Source: Natrinema salaciae (GTDB lineage: Archaea; Halobacteriota; Halobacteria; Halobacteriales; Natrialbaceae). Taken from it: a DNA stretch of 64,000 bases. The stretch covers positions 124,001 through 188,000 of the forward strand of contig NZ_FOFD01000001.1 in NCBI RefSeq assembly GCF_900110865.1, read 5' to 3'. Position 1 is the stretch's first letter. Each line of letters begins with the position of its first letter. Below are positions 7,355-15,684 of this stretch, piece by piece. The notes beneath the pieces were generated by a model. The model searched no databases, was not told the origin of the DNA, and saw only the letters and a program-made list of their open reading frames with translations. A program made the translations under genes and the position numbers.

Positions 7355-8266
7355 ATGACGTCTGATCAAGACGAACAATCGACCGACGATTGGCGCACAC
7401 AACCGGGGTCACCGGTGTTCGAGGCCATTCTGGAGAATGCGCGAAACCGTCGCCATCTCGGCCAGCGACTGAACGCAACGGGTGATCGTGTGGACACGGA
7501 CCTCCTCGGCGACATCGTCCGGCATGGTCCAGTTCTCGAAGCACTGCTGACCGAACCCCTCGATCGTGGAGAGATCGAAGACCGTCTCGACGTTTCGCGG
7601 GCGACGAGCCACCGCTTCACGCGGTGGCTCGATGAACAGGGGTTCGTCGAGAAGATCGATGGGCGATTTCAATTGACTGGACGAGGTGAAGTCGTCGCAG
7701 AGGAGGTGCTCCGCTTCGAGGCGAACGTACAAACCGCACACAGCCTGACGCCGCTGCTCGATGCGATCTGTGAGGACCACCGGGAGTTCGTCGTCGAGCC
7801 GTTCGTGGACGCGACGGTTACCGTCGCGGAACCAGATGACCCGTATCGACCCATCGAGCGGTTTATTTCACTCGTCCGGGAGTCGGAGACGTTCCGGGGA
7901 TTCAATACGACACACATGGCACCGCTCGTTCTCGGCGGGTTCCACCAGCAGCTGTTCGATGCAACCGATACCGAGGTCATCTATCTCCCCCACATCGCCG
8001 AGACACTCTTCGACACGTACCCCGAGCGTGCCCGGGAGGCAATCGAGAGCGGGCACCTCGCCCTCCTAACGCGCGATGAACTGCCGTATGGGCTCGCACT
8101 CTTCGATGAACGTGTTGGAATAGGTGGTTACGACGAGGCGACGGGGCTTATGCAGGTGTTCGTCGATACCGATGCACCGATCGCGCGGGAGTGGGCCGAA
8201 CGTGTGTATACCTCGACAAAGGACGATTCGAAGCCGCTCGACGAACGAATCGATCTATCACGCTAA
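7355..8266 (+). CDS. Winged-HTH regulator, FilR1-type sensor domain
   Basis: A 303-residue two-domain regulator. Residues about 45-115 form a winged helix-turn-helix (LDRGEIEDRLDVSRATSHRF, then TRWLDEQGFVEKIDGRFQLT). Residues about 150-290 match the DUF1724/FilR1 C-terminal domain common in archaeal regulators (FRGFNTTHMAPLVLGGF, VIYLPHIAETLF, LPYGLALFDERVGIGGYDE). It is divergent from the BBE-type flavoprotein, so control of that gene and of itself through the palindromes at 7272-7306 is likely. The ligand is unknown. Confidence 0.85.
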   Translation: MTSDQDEQSTDDWRTQPGSPVFEAILENARNRRHLGQRLNATGDRVDTDLLGDIVRHGPVLEALLTEPLDRGEIEDRLDVSRATSHRFTRWLDEQGFVEKIDGRFQLTGRGEVVAEEVLRFEANVQTAHSLTPLLDAICEDHREFVVEPFVDATVTVAEPDDPYRPIERFISLVRESETFRGFNTTHMAPLVLGGFHQQLFDATDTEVIYLPHIAETLFDTYPERAREAIESGHLALLTRDELPYGLALFDERVGIGGYDEATGLMQVFVDTDAPIAREWAERVYTSTKDDSKPLDERIDLSR

Positions 8267-8371
8267 CGTCGCGGTTCAACGCACGACGAGGGGTTAGCAC
8301 CAGTTCAGATCGGCGGAGTACAGATCAGCATGACTGCGATCGACGCGCTCGAGGAGACCTAATCTTTCGGA

Positions 8372-8794
8372 CTATTCGACCCGGACTGTTCCGACCATCC
8401 CGGAGCCCTCGTGTGGAACGCAGTAATATTCGTACGTTCCGGGCTCCTCGAACGTATGCTCGTACTCATCACCGGGGGCAACGAGTCCCTCCCGCATGTG
8501 ATCTCTTGCGGAGCGTTCGGACTCGAAATCGCCGCTCGCGAAGTACGCGGTGCCGTCCGGAACGTCGTCTTCGTAGGCGGTGACCGTGTGATCTACATCA
8601 CTCGTGTTCTCCCACGTGACGGCCCGTCCGGGTTCGATAGTCGCGGTCGTCGGATCGAATCCGAAGTCGCCGGTCATCGTGACGGTCTGATCGGTCGGCG
8701 ACCGCCCGTTCAGACACCCGGCGGTACCGATCGTCGCGAGCGCCGTACCGCTAACTCGTAAGATCGTTCGCCGATCATAGATGTCGGATGACAT
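8372..8794 (-). CDS. Halocyanin-type blue copper lipoprotein
   Basis: A 140-residue secreted plastocyanin-like protein. The N-terminus has a Tat-type signal (DRRTILRVSGTALATI) ending in a lipobox (GTAGC), so the mature protein is probably lipid-anchored outside the membrane. The type 1 copper ligands are visible: His in DVDHTVTAYE, then Cys, His and Met in YYCVPHEGSGMVG. Halocyanins carry single electrons. The gene follows ZIP and multicopper oxidase genes on the same strand, 28 bases after the ZIP stop, so it may accept or donate electrons for the oxidase. That link is inferred. Confidence 0.92.
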   Translation of the reverse strand: MSSDIYDRRTILRVSGTALATIGTAGCLNGRSPTDQTVTMTGDFGFDPTTATIEPGRAVTWENTSDVDHTVTAYEDDVPDGTAYFASGDFESERSARDHMREGLVAPGDEYEHTFEEPGTYEYYCVPHEGSGMVGTVRVE

Positions 8795-8822
8795 GGGTTC
8801 GAAAGATAACGCGTGGCCCGTA

Positions 8823-10073
8823 TTAGAGAACCACGAAAAGATCGGTCGCGTACATTACGCCGAAGCCGATCAGGAAGGCGAGCAGATTCGTGGCACTTCC
8901 CACGCGACCGCCCGCGTCACGAACCATCCGTGCGATCTCCCAGTCGACCTGGAGGATCGCGCCGACGCCGATCGCGAGGAAGAACGCACCCACCGTCGGC
9001 GAGTAGGCGAGACTCCCGATCCACCCGCCGAGGATGACGGGCGCGCCTGCGAGTAGACCGAGCGCGGCAAAGTGCCACCACGCCGGGCGCTCGTCGCGGG
9101 CGACCGGCGCGACAACCGCCGGGCCTTCGGTCACGTTGTGGAGCATGAACCCGATCACGAGGAACGCTCCGAGCGAGACGCGACCGAGCGCAAACGAACT
9201 CCCGATGGCGAGCCCCTCTGCGAGGTTGTGCAGGCCGATCCCTAACGCGACCAGATATGCGACCCAGAGGCCACTGTTCGCACGGCTGTTACCGGCGGCA
9301 GCGCGCCCCTCGCGCCACGCGCTGATCGCTTGCACGAGCAACAGCGCACCGACCACGCCGAAGACGACCAGCAGTTTCCCCTCGTAGGCTCCCGGGATTC
9401 GCTCGGCGAGTTCGAACGCCTCGAACCCCGCGTCGAACGCGAGGAAGCCGAGCACGCCGGTGGCAAACAGGAGGACGGCGTGCAACACGCGATCACTGAC
9501 CGTCTGGAGGAACGGGAACCACAGTATCCCGAGCGCAACCGGGATTACCCCCACGAACAGTCCAATGAGCGCAAGTGTCCACAGGACATCGGCACCGAAG
9601 CCGGGTGACTGCTGCGGTGCTTCGATCACGTGGCCGATCGTCGCGCCGTCCGAGAGCACGAGAGTGGCGTCCAGATCCCAGCCGGGGTTCCAATGATACG
9701 GAACGACGACGCGCGCGCTCTCTCGAGGCTCTAGCGTCCGGTCGCCACCGGCCCCTTCGACCTGGAAGTTCCAGTATGCGTCGTCGACGAGAACCTGCGA
9801 AATCGTGACTTCCTCCGGGCCGTTGTTCGTGACGTGAAGGACGACCGTCTCGTCGCTCGGCATCGTGGCGTGGGTGACCGTCACGTCCGGAAGCGGTTCA
9901 CCTCCCTGAATGCCGGCGAGCGGCGACGTAAACACGAACACTCCCAAGACGAGCGCGAGCAACACGATCGGGAGCAACGCGGAGATCCATCGCGGGAGTC
10001 CGAACAGTTGTACGACCTCTTTGTCAGCCGTCGCGCCACCGTCCGTCGTCATGTCTGGAGACTCGTCGGTCAT
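8823..10073 (-). CDS. ZIP-family metal transporter with extracytoplasmic domain
   Basis: A 416-residue membrane protein. After a first membrane helix (about 30-50), residues 55-150 form a beta-rich outside domain (DVTVTHATMPSDETVVLHVT onward). The rest has about eight helices. Two carry the ZIP signature: LHNLAEGLAIG and MLHNVTEGPAV, which hold the metal-binding His and Glu. ZIP proteins move zinc, iron or manganese toward the cytoplasm. Its start codon directly abuts the stop of the multicopper oxidase upstream with no gap, so the two are co-transcribed. The pairing suggests oxidase-assisted iron or copper handling, which is inference. Confidence 0.88.
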   Translation of the reverse strand: MTDESPDMTTDGGATADKEVVQLFGLPRWISALLPIVLLALVLGVFVFTSPLAGIQGGEPLPDVTVTHATMPSDETVVLHVTNNGPEEVTISQVLVDDAYWNFQVEGAGGDRTLEPRESARVVVPYHWNPGWDLDATLVLSDGATIGHVIEAPQQSPGFGADVLWTLALIGLFVGVIPVALGILWFPFLQTVSDRVLHAVLLFATGVLGFLAFDAGFEAFELAERIPGAYEGKLLVVFGVVGALLLVQAISAWREGRAAAGNSRANSGLWVAYLVALGIGLHNLAEGLAIGSSFALGRVSLGAFLVIGFMLHNVTEGPAVVAPVARDERPAWWHFAALGLLAGAPVILGGWIGSLAYSPTVGAFFLAIGVGAILQVDWEIARMVRDAGGRVGSATNLLAFLIGFGVMYATDLFVVL

Positions 10074-11336
10074 CTACACCACCTCGAAGAAGCTCATCCA
10101 GCCGAGTTCGGCGAACTCCGACTGATGAGCGTGGAACATGTACAGCCCGGACTGGTGGTCGGCGTAATCCAACTCGACGATTCCGCGCTGGGCTTGCGTC
10201 TGTATGATCGTGTCGACGGTTTTGCTCGTCGGCATCAGCGTCGTTCCGTGGTCGTAGTAATCGAAGAACTGCGAGTGGGTGTGGAACGAGTTGATGAAAT
10301 CGAACTCCGTCGCGTTGACGAGATAGACCCGCTGGCGTTCGTTTTTGTCGATCTGGATCGGGCGTTTCGTCTCGCCCGGCTTCCAGTTCCCGTTGGCGTC
10401 GGTCTCACCGACGCCGTACGCGAACGCGCGCGTGTTCGCGGCATACACCTCGTTCTCGCCGTCGAAGTTCGTATCGAACGAGTTCATCACCATCACCATC
10501 TCGTTGATGGCGTCGTTCTCCGCGTACTCGTGGTTGCGCGTCTTGGCTTCGTCGACCACGTCCTCGACCATCGCGTCGGTGATCTGGCTCGGGTGATCGG
10601 TGACGTAGTCGCTCGGATTGTCCCTGACGCGTTCGGGATCGGGGTCGACGATGAACGTGCCATAGAGCCCGCGATGGACGTGTTCTTTCAGCGGGAGCGA
10701 GTGGCAGTGGTAGAAGTGCACGCCGGCGGGTTGCGCGATCCACTCGTAGGTGAAGGACTCGTCCGTCTCGAGTACCCCAGGGCCGTTCTGTGGAATCCCG
10801 TCCATTTCCGGATTGAGATTCTTCAGATGCGGGTGAATCGTGTGGGCGTGCCGTCCGCGGTTTTCAAATTTGATTCGAATGAGGTCGCCCTCGACGGCAC
10901 GGATCGTCGGCCCCGGCACCTGCCCGTTGAACGCCCAAGCTTCGAACTCGAGGCCCGGTGCGATCGTAATCGTCGTGTCGACCGCGGTGAGTTCGAACTC
11001 TCGAACAGTTCGTCCGTCTTCCTGGTAGACATCCTGCGGGACAGTGTCCTGCCCGTCCGTTCCGGTGTTAAACGCTGTCAGGAACTCGTGGGGGTCGAAG
11101 TTCAGATCCCGATACTCGTCGACAGCACCGAAATTGCCGTGTTTGTCCTCGTCGTCGTGGCCTGCCGACGCGTTCGCCCGGGTGCCCCCGAGCCCGACCG
11201 CTGCACTCCCTGCGACACCGAGGGCACCGAGCACTGATCGGCGACCGACGCTCGGATCGCCACCGAGCGACTCGGCGAGCCGGGTTTCGAGCGTTTCCGT
11301 GACAGTGGCTGCGCTATCGTATTCTATCGATGGCAT
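10074..11336 (-). CDS. Two-domain multicopper oxidase (CuNIR/laccase-like)
   Basis: A 420-residue secreted cupredoxin oxidase. A Tat signal (VGRRSVLGALGVAG) lies unusually deep, after about 30 residues. Copper motifs in order are HTIHPHLKN, FYHCHSLPLKEHVHRGLYG, FHTHSQFF and MFHAHQSEFAELGWM. The first domain has the Cys of a type 1 site; the second has H-A-H where a type 1 Cys would be, so only domain 1 seems to hold blue copper. The four H-x-H pairs fit a trinuclear site at domain interfaces. The ATG at 11336 was chosen over an upstream start lacking family similarity. It leads the ZIP-halocyanin cluster. The substrate may be a metal ion or a phenol. Confidence 0.88.
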   Translation of the reverse strand: MPSIEYDSAATVTETLETRLAESLGGDPSVGRRSVLGALGVAGSAAVGLGGTRANASAGHDDEDKHGNFGAVDEYRDLNFDPHEFLTAFNTGTDGQDTVPQDVYQEDGRTVREFELTAVDTTITIAPGLEFEAWAFNGQVPGPTIRAVEGDLIRIKFENRGRHAHTIHPHLKNLNPEMDGIPQNGPGVLETDESFTYEWIAQPAGVHFYHCHSLPLKEHVHRGLYGTFIVDPDPERVRDNPSDYVTDHPSQITDAMVEDVVDEAKTRNHEYAENDAINEMVMVMNSFDTNFDGENEVYAANTRAFAYGVGETDANGNWKPGETKRPIQIDKNERQRVYLVNATEFDFINSFHTHSQFFDYYDHGTTLMPTSKTVDTIIQTQAQRGIVELDYADHQSGLYMFHAHQSEFAELGWMSFFEVV

Positions 11337-11900
11337 GGTCTCATCCTGCTGTGGGTTCTCATACTCTGCCGTTAGAAGACCGACTACATTAATTTGACGC
11401 ATCTAAACCTAGAGTGAGACTAAACTAATTCTGGTGCAGACAGTGCTGCGGGCGAAAATCTGGCTGCTGGTGCTCCGTGAGAGACTGTTCGACGAGCCGG
11501 TGGTGACGGATAATCTTGAAGTGATGGATGTCCCAGTATCCGGCAGGTCGACACCTCGTGGGGGTCAAAGTTGGCGCGACTCCGTCCCGCTGATTTGTTC
11601 AGCAGACTGGTCTCCGTCGGTGGTTCTTCCCCCGAGAATTCGGCAATAGCGGAGGGTTTCACCCGCCCGTCCGACTCGTGGTGAAGGGAAGCAATCGCTT
11701 CGAGAGAGTTCTCCGTGCTGGCGCTCCACGCCCCCAGAGAATTAGATGGTGCTAAAATAATATTTTTTGAATGACATCAATTGACTGCTGGACGCTACCT
11801 ATTGGTGTATCGAACCGAGCTCTGCCGGAGAGCATCAACTTCGCAGCCACGCTCTCGGCTACCGGCCCAGTGGGGACGCAGTGGCGTCACCGCTATCGCC
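11337..11900. other. Intergenic stretch with a possible oxidase remnant
   Basis: About 560 bases without a credible gene. On the minus strand near 11549-11575 a frame reads ANFDPHEVST, resembling NFDPHEFLTAF in the adjacent multicopper oxidase. The match is too short to be sure of a duplicated fragment. The AT-rich stretch at 11750-11775 may hold a promoter. Confidence 0.35.
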
Positions 11901-12187
11901 GCGAACGCGAGTGACGTCGACCGGATCACGGACGCAGAATCGGCGCAATCTCGACGAATGAATCTGGTCGTCGACGCCGACGTCGTCATCTTCGCACTCA
12001 TCGCCGACTCGAAAAGGCGTGACCGCAGCGTCACACGAACGTTCCTCTCGACACCTGAGTTCGTCCACGACGAGTCGAGAACGACGAAGATGCGATTGTA
12101 GCGCAGTCGGGCATGGAACCGGAACGTGTGGCGCAGTTTCGCGAGCGAGAGGCGTCGCATGGGCTTTCGATGTCCATTCATTCATAG
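11901..12187 (+). pseudogene. Decayed copy of the VapBC-type toxin-antitoxin pair
   Basis: The sequence parallels the intact pair at 893-1549. First comes an antitoxin tail remnant (ASDVDRITDAESA against ESDVAEIADKINE). The shared junction CGACGAATGAA follows, then a PIN start from the ATG at 11958 (NLVVDADVVIFALIADSKRR against KLIIDANVIISALIADSKTR) through TPEFVHDE. A frameshift near 12080 moves the match to another frame (SGMEPERVAQF against SGMHPDRVAQF). The rest of the toxin, including the last two catalytic Asp clusters, is missing. The copy is dead. Confidence 0.8.
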
Positions 12188-12457
12188 CTATTAGAATGGA
12201 TGTTTACGAAATAGTGTCAAAATATAAAACTTAGAACATTCGTATTTGATCAGGGTCCGCTCTCGAGCGAACCGACCCTCCTCGAGCAGGGGAGTAAAAC
12301 AGTATTACCAAGTCAGTAGTAGTATAATACTATACACCCATCGTCGCCGTGAAACATATAATAGTTGAGGGAGTGTCTCGAGATATACCGGGATATGTCG
12401 GCGTAGTCGTGCGGTAATTGGTTATTTCCACCTGTCGGACAAGAAATGGATGAGACA
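12188..12457. other. AT-rich upstream region of the S-layer gene
   Basis: No gene seen. It contains an inverted repeat, AGTATTA (12301-12307) and TAATACT (12325-12331), with a 17-base spacer, possibly a regulatory site or hairpin upstream of the S-layer promoter. Confidence 0.4.
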
Positions 12458-12470
12458 GAAAGCTTATTAC
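12458..12470 (+). promoter_or_regulatory. Candidate promoter of the S-layer gene
   Basis: GAAAGCTTATTAC resembles a BRE plus TATA box. Transcription would then start near 12495 and leave a leader of about 110 bases before the ATG at 12608, ending in an ACAACAATA-rich repeat. A long leader is unusual among mostly leaderless haloarchaeal genes. This is inferred, with no start-site data. Confidence 0.45.
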
Positions 12471-12607
12471 GGAGATACGTAAAGAAGCGATTACCCCTAC
12501 CCGGTGTGAGTGGACCAATCGGCCCGGTAGTACGGTGCTGTGGTCGGCTCGCTCTCCAGGTGAATCGAGCGCTAATCAACCGAAATACAACAATAATACA
12601 ACAATAA

Positions 12608-15073
12608 ATGACAAACGACATAACCTACCGCGAAAAGGGTCGTGCAGTGATCCTGGCCGCGCTTATGGTACTCTCCGTTGTCGCCATGTCCGCAGCGTTC
12701 GCGGGCGGCGCGGCAGCGAAGAACCCAACAGCTGCGAATTACGATTCCGGCCCGACGTTCGATTCCGGGTCGATTGACAAGGTATGGATCGGTCAAGAAA
12801 TCACGCTCGACGGAGTCGGTAGCTCGGGCGACCACGATGGATTCGTTTCCATCGCCGAAGGTCCCGACACCTCCGACAACCCTGACACGGTCGTCACTCG
12901 AGAGGCGGACACCGGTACTGTCACGCTCCCGACCGAGAGTCTGGAAGAAGACGGTATCTACCACATTCACGTCCACGGTGACACCGCGGACACGAGTACC
13001 TTCCACGGAGAGGCATTCCGTGCACAGGTCGAGAACCTCGACATCCAGTTCACCCGTGACACTGTCACGCAGGACAGCATGGGGACCCTCGAGGTTACCT
13101 CCGACCGGAGCACCCAGTACGTGAACGTCTCGTCCGACAGCTTCGACGCGACGGACCTCAGCACGATGTTCTCGGCCGCTGAGGCTACTGGCGTCACCAA
13201 CACTGACGAAGACGTCGTGACCCTCAAGGTTAGCGACGACACGACGTACGACGTCGACTTCGCTGACGTCGACAAGGGTACGTACGACTTCGACTTCGAC
13301 GTGACGGACTCTCAGAGCACCGACAACGCGTCGGTCGAGGTTGTCGACTCCCGACTCGACTACAGCTTCACCGACGTTGACTCGGTCGAACAGGGCGGCG
13401 TCGCGAATATCACGCTCGACGTCGGCCAGGGCGACACGGCCGCCGTCACTCTCGGTAGCGTGAACGATGGCTACGCCACTCACGTCGAACTCCAGAACAT
13501 CCAGGACGAGCAGATCGTTCTCCAGTTCGACACGCACGACGTGCACGCCATGGATGGTAGCGCGTGGAGCGTCCACAGCAGCTCCGACGCCGAAATCGCT
13601 GACTCGAGCGTCAACAAGTCGGACAGCTTCAGTGCCGATGAGCCGTTCCCGGCTTACAACTGGGATCTGTCCGTTGGTGACAAAATGAGCTCGGCGAATC
13701 CTGCCGATGAGGGAGACTACGACCTCGAGAACGAACACGACCGATCTCGCCTCGTCGTCTCGGACCGAGCGGCGATCGGTGACGCGACAACGCACACCGC
13801 GCCCGGCGGTGACGCGCTGGCGAACCTCGACGACTTCGAGGACACCACGGTCACCCAGACGAACACGATCGCGAAAGACGACCACCTCATCGTCAACGCC
13901 CAAGAGTTCGGCGCAGAGGGCCTCGTTGAGGACATCGCAGCCAACAGCAGCGACCTCAACAATACCCTCACCAGCGAGGGTATCTACGTGGAACTCTCCG
14001 AGCAGAGCTCCGGCCCGATCAACGACGCTCAGGTCTGGAACTCGAGCGCTGACGCCGAGAATCAGCTCAGCCTCACCGGCATCTCCGTCGATGAGTACAG
14101 CGGCGACCTCATCTTCACGGTCGATGTCCCTGCAGGCCTAGAGACCGGCGAAACCTACGACTTCGCGTTCAACGTCACGCAGCAGAACACCTACGTGGCT
14201 GACGCGGATGCGGCAGTCAGTCAGCAGTCCACGATCACGTACGAAGACCGCGAGGTCGCATGGGACGACATCGACTCGCTCCCAGCAGCTGAGGACGCAA
14301 CCGCGACGGGTACGACCACGGTTGCACCCGGCACGGAGCTCCCCGCTGAAGCCGACTCGCCGAACGACCAGGGTAGCTTCGTTCAGGTGACCGACGCAGT
14401 CGTCACCGCCAACGAGGACGGCAACCACAACTTCGCCGCTGAGTTCGACCTCAGCGAGGAAGAGCCTGGTGTCACCTTCGACCTCTCCGTCGAAGATCCC
14501 CAGGATAGCACCGTCAACGACGAGCTCACTGGCGTCAACCTCACCGAATCCGACGGTGAGTCCGACTCCACCATCGACGTCGAGGGCGACGCGCCGTCGA
14601 CCGTCGAGGTCAACGAGAGCGCCACGCTCGACGTGACCGTCACCAACAACGCTGACTCGACTCAGACTGTCGATTACCACGTCGACATCGGTGACGAGAC
14701 CGTCGACAACCAGTCGCTCGAGCTCGAGGCCGGTGAAGAGCTCACCGAGAGCTACGACCTCGACACGAGCGCCGAAGGCGACATCAGCTGGGAAGTCCAC
14801 GCTGGTGACGCGACTGACGACGGTACCGTGACCGTCGAGGCAGGCGGCGAAGACGGTGAAGACGGCACCGACGGTGAAGACGGCGAAGACGGCACCGACG
14901 GTGAAGACGGGTCCGACGGCGAAGACGGATCCGACGGCGAAGACGGCTCCGACGGTGGAGACGGCGAGGACGGCGACGACGGTGGCGACGATGGGACGCC
15001 CGGCTTCGGTGTCGGCGTCGCTCTCGTCGCACTGCTCGGCGCTGCCATGCTGGCACTCCGCCGCCAGAACTAA
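12608..15073 (+). CDS. csg: S-layer glycoprotein with PGF-CTERM anchor
   Basis: An 821-residue, very acidic, Thr/Ser/Asp-rich surface protein. The N-terminus fits the haloarchaeal surface-glycoprotein signal peptide (YREKGRAVILAALMVLSVVA, cleavage near AFAGGAAA). Beta-rich domains fill the body, with about nine N-x-S/T sequons (for example NVSS, NITL, NKSD, NVTQ, NLTE, NESA). Residues about 750-795 are an acidic Gly-Glu/Asp-Asp repeat in place of the usual Thr-rich linker. The C-terminus is the PGF-CTERM tripartite signal (PGFGVGVALVALLG, then LRRQN), expected to be cut by archaeosortase A and replaced by a lipid anchor. It forms the cell-wall lattice and is the likely main glycosylation target of the glycan genes in the window. 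Confidence 0.93.
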   Translation: MTNDITYREKGRAVILAALMVLSVVAMSAAFAGGAAAKNPTAANYDSGPTFDSGSIDKVWIGQEITLDGVGSSGDHDGFVSIAEGPDTSDNPDTVVTREADTGTVTLPTESLEEDGIYHIHVHGDTADTSTFHGEAFRAQVENLDIQFTRDTVTQDSMGTLEVTSDRSTQYVNVSSDSFDATDLSTMFSAAEATGVTNTDEDVVTLKVSDDTTYDVDFADVDKGTYDFDFDVTDSQSTDNASVEVVDSRLDYSFTDVDSVEQGGVANITLDVGQGDTAAVTLGSVNDGYATHVELQNIQDEQIVLQFDTHDVHAMDGSAWSVHSSSDAEIADSSVNKSDSFSADEPFPAYNWDLSVGDKMSSANPADEGDYDLENEHDRSRLVVSDRAAIGDATTHTAPGGDALANLDDFEDTTVTQTNTIAKDDHLIVNAQEFGAEGLVEDIAANSSDLNNTLTSEGIYVELSEQSSGPINDAQVWNSSADAENQLSLTGISVDEYSGDLIFTVDVPAGLETGETYDFAFNVTQQNTYVADADAAVSQQSTITYEDREVAWDDIDSLPAAEDATATGTTTVAPGTELPAEADSPNDQGSFVQVTDAVVTANEDGNHNFAAEFDLSEEEPGVTFDLSVEDPQDSTVNDELTGVNLTESDGESDSTIDVEGDAPSTVEVNESATLDVTVTNNADSTQTVDYHVDIGDETVDNQSLELEAGEELTESYDLDTSAEGDISWEVHAGDATDDGTVTVEAGGEDGEDGTDGEDGEDGTDGEDGSDGEDGSDGEDGSDGGDGEDGDDGGDDGTPGFGVGVALVALLGAAMLALRRQN

Positions 15074-15085
15074 GCCGTAGAATCA

Positions 15086-15124
15086 CCGGCTCACGCCGGC
15101 CCAAATTTCCGCGATTTTCTTTTA
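15086..15124 (+). terminator. Terminator of the S-layer gene
   Basis: CCGGC-TCAC-GCCGG hairpin (15086-15099) begins 13 bases after the stop codon and is followed by a T-rich tract (15114-15123). Confidence 0.6.
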
Positions 15125-15125
15125 T

Positions 15126-15684
15126 CGGACGTTACACCACCCAGCGACGGCACCAGGTGCCGATCGGGTCGACAGGTCAGTACTCGAGAGTACCCGAAAG
15201 TACCCGAGAGTACAGATAGTGGACCGTACATCGAAGCGTGCACGCACGGTCGAGCGATCGAGGGTGGGTACGCACTCGAGGCTCCGAACGGCGACGAGAC
15301 AGTCGACGAATCGCGTTCCCGACTCGTCCGCTGGGACGACACGGGACTGGCGTCGAAGCCGAGCAGGAAACCGACCGCTGTCACCGGTTACAGTCGAGTA
15401 CCGTCTTTGAACGCGGGTCAGTGACGTCCCGATTGGGTGATTTGGCTTGCTCACGAGTACCGACTGGATGATCGTACTCCGTGGTCTCTCAGCGGCTGTG
15501 GCCGCCCTCGAGTTGCCACGCACTCGCGTCCGGTGTGACGCCACGGTCGACATTCGTGGACTGGTGCGGACGCCACAGTCGCGTCCTCGCGTCGCGGTTC
15601 TCGCACTGCACTGTCGAGCAAAAGAGCTGTTCCCTGAGATAGCGCCCGTCCGTTCGGCCCAGCCCGCGAACGGTTACCGCGTGA
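15126..15684. other. Intergenic stretch with a 10-base tandem repeat
   Basis: About 560 bases with no credible gene. Three tandem 10-base units, TACTCGAGAG, TACCCGAAAG and TACCCGAGAG, occupy 15181-15210. Their role is unknown. Confidence 0.45.

Noticed and set aside
11434-11649. 71-codon plus-strand frame upstream of the multicopper oxidase
   Set aside because: Composition is not protein-like and the opposite strand shows only a short oxidase-like match; no gene can be supported.
12572-13903. Long minus-strand open frame of 443 codons opposite the S-layer gene
   Set aside because: It is antisense to a clear, full-length S-layer glycoprotein; its Val/Arg-rich composition is what GAC-rich DNA gives in the reverse frame.
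15122-15553. 143-codon minus-strand frame after the S-layer gene
   Set aside because: Arg/Ser/Thr-rich, covers the 10-base tandem repeat, lacks a promoter and resembles no family.
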